64,000 nucleotides of DNA from Amblyornis subalaris (taxonomy: Eukaryota > Chordata > Aves > Passeriformes > Ptilonorhynchidae), in the NCBI GenBank assembly GCA_018881555.1, contig JACAXG010000064.1:682001-746000 (forward strand). The letters run 5' to 3'. Every line of letters begins with the position of its first letter. Position 1 is the first letter of the stretch. A program made the position numbers and the translations under genes. Of the stretch, positions 60,378-64,000 are shown piece by piece. The notes beneath the pieces were generated by a model. It did no database searches and had not been told where the DNA came from. It worked only from the letters and a program-made list of their open reading frames with translations.

Positions 60378-62092
60378 CTGGCATGCAGAGGGAAAAGAGA
60401 GCAATGTGTCAGGCTTAGCAGCAGAGAGCAGAACTTCTAAGCTCTGTCCATGTCCCAGCAACACTTCCTAAAAGCATCATTATAGTTCCTACAAAATCTG
60501 CTTTATTTGGCAGCCTGCAGAGAGATGAACATGAGCTTGTGCCCTCCAGGTTCTGTCTTTGTGGAGTTCTTTTTTCATTCCAATGGTGAAGCTCTGAAAT
60601 TGGATAAAATATAGTGAAAATCTGCAGTGGAGTATCCATCATGTTAAAAAGGTTGTTTTTCACTTCATGCTTCTGTTCATGCAACATGTAAATAATTCTG
60701 TTCTGCTCCAGATGCACTGGAGACCTGTGACTTCTGAGAATGGCCAGGAACACCCAAATCCCTCTATAAAAATACCAAATTATACAAAAAATATTGTAAT
60801 ATTTGCCCCAGAAGAGGCACTACATCTCAAGTCTTTCCAAGATGTTCCTCAGCTGACAGCCCAGGGGACCAGAAGAAGCTTCTCAAATCAAACATTGCAA
60901 ACACATCAGGCAGAAATTTACTCAGTGTGGCACCACAACCCATGCACATAACCAAACACATGTAGTAACTTAATCCAACACTGTTTGCCTCTACTGCAGC
61001 ATAAATNCCATAACATGGCGATGCAGGGCTGAACAGAAGGGATAATTAATCCAGTATCACTATTTTTTCTCTTACCAGCAATTACTGGATGTATAAGAAT
61101 GAGAATGAACAGATAAAACATGTCTCTTCTACCTCCAGATCTTTGCAATCCAGGAGTCAAGTTCAGAGACAAATGCAATGTCTACATTAATAACTTTTTA
61201 TGGATTTATCTTATAGGGACTTCTGCATCCTTCCTTTGAACTCAAATAAACTTATGACATTCACAATATCCCTTGTCAAGGAATCACCTTGTCTGCTGCC
61301 CACTGTATAATGAGCCTCTTCCTGTTTGTTTAGGACCTAACTCAGTTCTCATGAGGGATAATACAATGAACCTATTCTTTTTCTATTTTTCATGCTATTC
61401 CTGATTTTTCAAACTTTGTTTGTAATGCCTCTAAACTATCTCTTTCCCCCCCCGAAGAGTCCCGGTTAGCATTGTTCTTCACGCCCAAGCCAGTCTGCTC
61501 CTATGATAATTTCTGAATAAACTCTTCCTAAATATCATGTCTTTGTTTCAGGACATCTGAGCACTCAGGCATAAGCACTCGAGAAAAGAAAAGACAACAG
61601 CAGCAATTAATGAAGTACAAAGTATGAAGACATATTGTCTTAACCAACAGTTGATATAATCCATCACTATTCAGAAATTGGCAGAGTCAAAGGCACATTA
61701 AACTAGAGGCCTTTAATCGTGTTAAAAGCAAAAAGTCCTCAAAATTTCCGGAATACTGCTTTGAATTGCCACAAAGGCTGAGAGCCACTCTTTCCTAATG
61801 CCAAATTCTTCAATCATATTTTAATCTGTGCTTTGAACCTCCCATCTCTTCAGCCAAGTTATAAATTCAGAGCACTGCAGTTTCATCCATTACTGTGGCT
61901 TTNGCTGTGTAAAGTGCCCATGCAGGGTATGCACCATTATAACTTGGTTTTCCCTCTGGGGACACAGGCACTCTCTGAACTCTTCCAACACAAAAGAAAA
62001 CTGAACCAGGCTCCTACAAGGTCCTTTACAAAACCCTTCCCTTAGGAGAGCAGACAATGCTGTCTTACTGCTTGGTACTAGTTATTTTAACT

Positions 62093-62413
62093 AGGGAGGT
62101 CCCGGTTGACTGGAAGCTGGCAAATCTACAAGAAAGGCCAGAAGGAGCATCCTGAGGTGAACAGAAGTAGGATCCTGAAAGAGGATGGCCTCCAACTAGC
62201 TATTAGGGAAAAAATTCTGTACTGAAAAGGTGGTAAGGCTTTGAAACAGTCTGCCCAAGGAAGTGGTGGATTTGCCATCCCTGGAAATGCTCAAAGAAAA
62301 GTGTGGATGTGGCACTTGGGGACACGGTTTAGTGGTGAACATGGCAGTGTAGGATAACAACTGGACTCAGTGATCTTACAGGTCTTCTCCAATCTTAATG
62401 ATTTTATGATTCT
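62093..62413 (+). mobile_element. Rearranged CR1 LINE: ORF2 piece joined to 3' end
   Basis: It begins gggaggtcccggttgactgg and aagctggcaaatc, which is from the reverse-transcriptase part of CR1 ORF2 (EVPVDWKLAN in translation). It then jumps to the 3' UTR (gatggcctccaactagc, attagggaaaaaattctg) and ends at ttttatgattct. A large internal part is missing. Confidence 0.8.
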
Positions 62414-63525
62414 GGACACTTCTGAGCTGGGAACAGGAATATCATTATGTAAGCTTAATTTCAAAAAGGGTTTTCAGATGCTTAATGCCCACAGAAATAA
62501 CTGGGTGTTAGGTACCTAAATATCCCTGTGAGTCTGACCACACCTCATCACACAAGGCTGACAAACAGCCCATCAGGTGGATTTAAACTGACAGAAAGCC
62601 ATAATGACCTATTACCTGCCACCCTCAACTGATTTTTAAAGCTGCAGAGGAACTGCGTGCAAGTTCCCAACAGAGTTTCATGCCAAAAGCAAATCTAAAG
62701 ACACTCTCATTGCTTTGAAGATGTGATGAAAGCTGTTTCTGAAGTCATTGGTCTCTGTATCTTTTGCAGATCTGCATTGCTACATAAATAACAAAAACTT
62801 TGTTTTGGAGTTTTCACTTATTTCCTCACTTAAAAATGATCTCCATCTAGAAGCTCAGCTTTACTTAGGGATCCAAGAGCAGGAATTGCTGTCCCCCGAA
62901 ATGTTTTATGTTCTTTCACACAAGGCTGAATTGAACTGATGATCGATATTATGGAACTCTGCTGGATGCCTGGGACCAACAGGGAGTGTTCTGCCAGCTC
63001 CTTGGTCTATAATTCTGACAACAGGATAGATTGCAGAAGAGGCCCTTATAAAACTCCAAGACAAAAGAATCCCCCAGTGCTGCAGGTTAGTCTAAGAGTC
63101 AATTAACTCAACTACAAGGTCAGGTGAATCAGAACTTGTACAAAGAAAAAAATTTAATAAGAGGGCAGAAAACTCTTTTAACTATTGCCCATTTTCAGTA
63201 GAGAGCGACCTTCTCACATGCTTTCATCTGGCATAAGAGCTTTCATCTGTGACAGTCAGCATGAGACCCTACATCCATAATAATAACACTGTGGAAAAAA
63301 TGAGATTATCAGTTGTCATTTCAGACACTGAACATACCAACATTTAATAGGGTTTTCATATTTGGTGAAGAAGACTGTAATCCATGTACTTGAGAAACCT
63401 GACGAATTTTACAACAGCTAAAACCTGCTAATATGAAATGTTACCCACTAGGGTCTGCAAAACCAAGTTGGAGAAGGCCAGTTCAGTTCCACAGGCATCA
63501 CACCACCAGAGGCTCTTAGAATGAC

Positions 63526-63598
63526 AGGGGGGAAAAAAAAGAAAAAGAAGGAAGAGGAAAAAGAAGAGGAAGAGGGAGAGGAAGAGGAAGAGGAAGAG
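63526..63598. repeat. Pure purine run (73 bp, GAA/GAG-rich)
   Basis: Seventy-three consecutive purines, starting with G and A runs and ending with repeated GGAAGA units. Mirror-like segments occur within it. On the transcript strand it is a polypyrimidine tract. Confidence 0.97.
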
Positions 63599-63977
63599 CA
63601 AAAAGCTATGGAAGGATTTTCACAACACAGAGTCAGTCATATATCCTTGGCAGACAACTTTTTGGCTTCTACTGCAGAAACCTCTGTGATGGAATAGATA
63701 CAACCACTCTAGGTAATTTCTTCCTTCCTTTCACTGTCCTACATGCTGCAACAAAAGAATCTATCCTAAATCTCACTTGTTGTAGTTTAATTTTCCCAAA
63801 ACAACTTTTTTCCACAAGGAGTCATGTGAACAACTTGTTCTCCTCTCCTTACTGCAGTCTTTTCTGTGTTTCTCAGCTCTCCCTACAGCTCTTTACTCTC
63901 CACAAGACCAAAAAAACCTTTAGTCATTTCACCTCAGTCATGCTTTATCTTCTGTACCTTGTTAGAAATAGGAGACA

Positions 63978-64000
63978 AGGAGGGACCTCTTGAGATCATC
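63978..64000 (-). mobile_element. CR1 fragment at window edge
   Basis: The last bases, ggagggacctcttgagatcatc, match the reversed CR1 3' region (gggacctctggagatcatc). Only about 23 bp are visible. Confidence 0.6.

Larger units (their letters stand above)
1..64000 (-). other. COL22A1: COL22A1 gene body, partial (TSPN domain to early triple helix)
   Basis: All coding exons found lie on the minus strand in consistent order and phase and spell one FACIT collagen. The TSPN segment ending in YDSVPID, then FDLQR and the CDSRHAELETCCDIPSGP stretch, then a linker ending NCSCPAG, matches collagen XXII as I remember it from human. Collagen XXII is a secreted homotrimeric matrix protein found at tissue junctions such as the myotendinous junction; that role is family knowledge. 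The 5' end (signal peptide, VWA domain, promoter) and the 3' end (most of the triple helix) are outside the window. Related FACIT chains (XIX, XXI, XVI) are less likely, because the GLQGER-GEKG-TRG and EGLKGE segments are typical of XXII. Confidence 0.95.
60378..64000 (-). other. COL22A1: Intron upstream of the first TSPN exon (partial)
   Basis: Holds a rearranged CR1 (62093-62413), a pure purine run (63526-63598), and the first bases of a further CR1 at the window edge. No upstream coding exon with the required end phase (two bases of a codon) was found, so the VWA-side exon lies beyond 64000. Confidence 0.7.

Noticed and set aside
61076..61121. Short minus-strand frame MFYLFILILIHPVIAG ending at a consensus donor (gtaaga), resembling a signal-peptide first exon upstream of the TSPN exons.
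   Set aside because: It ends with one leftover base, but the next exon (60254-60377) needs two leftover bases upstream, so splicing would shift the frame. No promoter signal was seen.
1..64000. Search for CRISPR arrays, operons, tRNA or rRNA genes, or a second gene on the plus strand.
   Set aside because: No regularly spaced repeats, no cloverleaf candidates with A and B boxes that I could recognise, and no plus-strand exon series. The composition is ordinary avian intron.

Overview
This 64 kb window is vertebrate nuclear DNA, almost certainly avian. It carries many CR1 LINE fragments in both orientations, one solo LTR of a type I associate with songbird genomes, and old MIR-like SINE remnants. 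Single N bases are scattered throughout. There is no operon-like or prokaryotic organisation. The long list of short open frames is intronic noise.

The whole window lies inside one gene on the minus strand, which I identify as COL22A1, the FACIT collagen alpha-1(XXII) chain. Transcription runs from high to low coordinates, and both ends of the gene lie outside the window. Nineteen coding exons can be placed at base resolution from splice sites and reading phase; together they hold 1,327 coding bases, about 2 percent of the window. In transcript order: two exons of the thrombospondin N-terminal-like (TSPN) domain (60254-60377 and 57867-58142), one exon for its cysteine-rich end (56750-56830), a linker exon with a Cys-Ser-Cys cluster (56025-56138), then fifteen Gly-X-Y exons (55533-55577 down to 5463-5516). 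Every collagen exon except one starts on a glycine codon in phase 0, and the lengths are 54, 45, 36 or 30 bp. The VWA domain, signal peptide and promoter lie beyond base 64000. The remaining collagenous region lies before base 1.

The introns range from about 0.45 kb to 16.5 kb (34126-50677). They hold at least eleven CR1 insertions or fragments, including one CR1 inserted into another at 17.07-18.0 kb; a 568 bp solo LTR at 38595-39162; MIR-like pieces; an ATT microsatellite; a 73 bp pure purine run; a 165 bp G/T-rich low-complexity block; and a 45 bp tandem duplication. No tRNA, rRNA, CRISPR array or second protein-coding gene could be supported.

The most useful observations are: the reported collagen XXII integrin motif GLQGER conserved in one 45 bp exon; an apparently bird-specific 54 bp collagen exon at 34.1 kb; the conserved breaks in the Gly-X-Y repeat; the nested CR1; a pair of perfect inverted POU octamers in the longest intron; and an unidentified repeat pair at 7.7 and 8.7 kb. 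I found no evidence of a novel multi-gene system.
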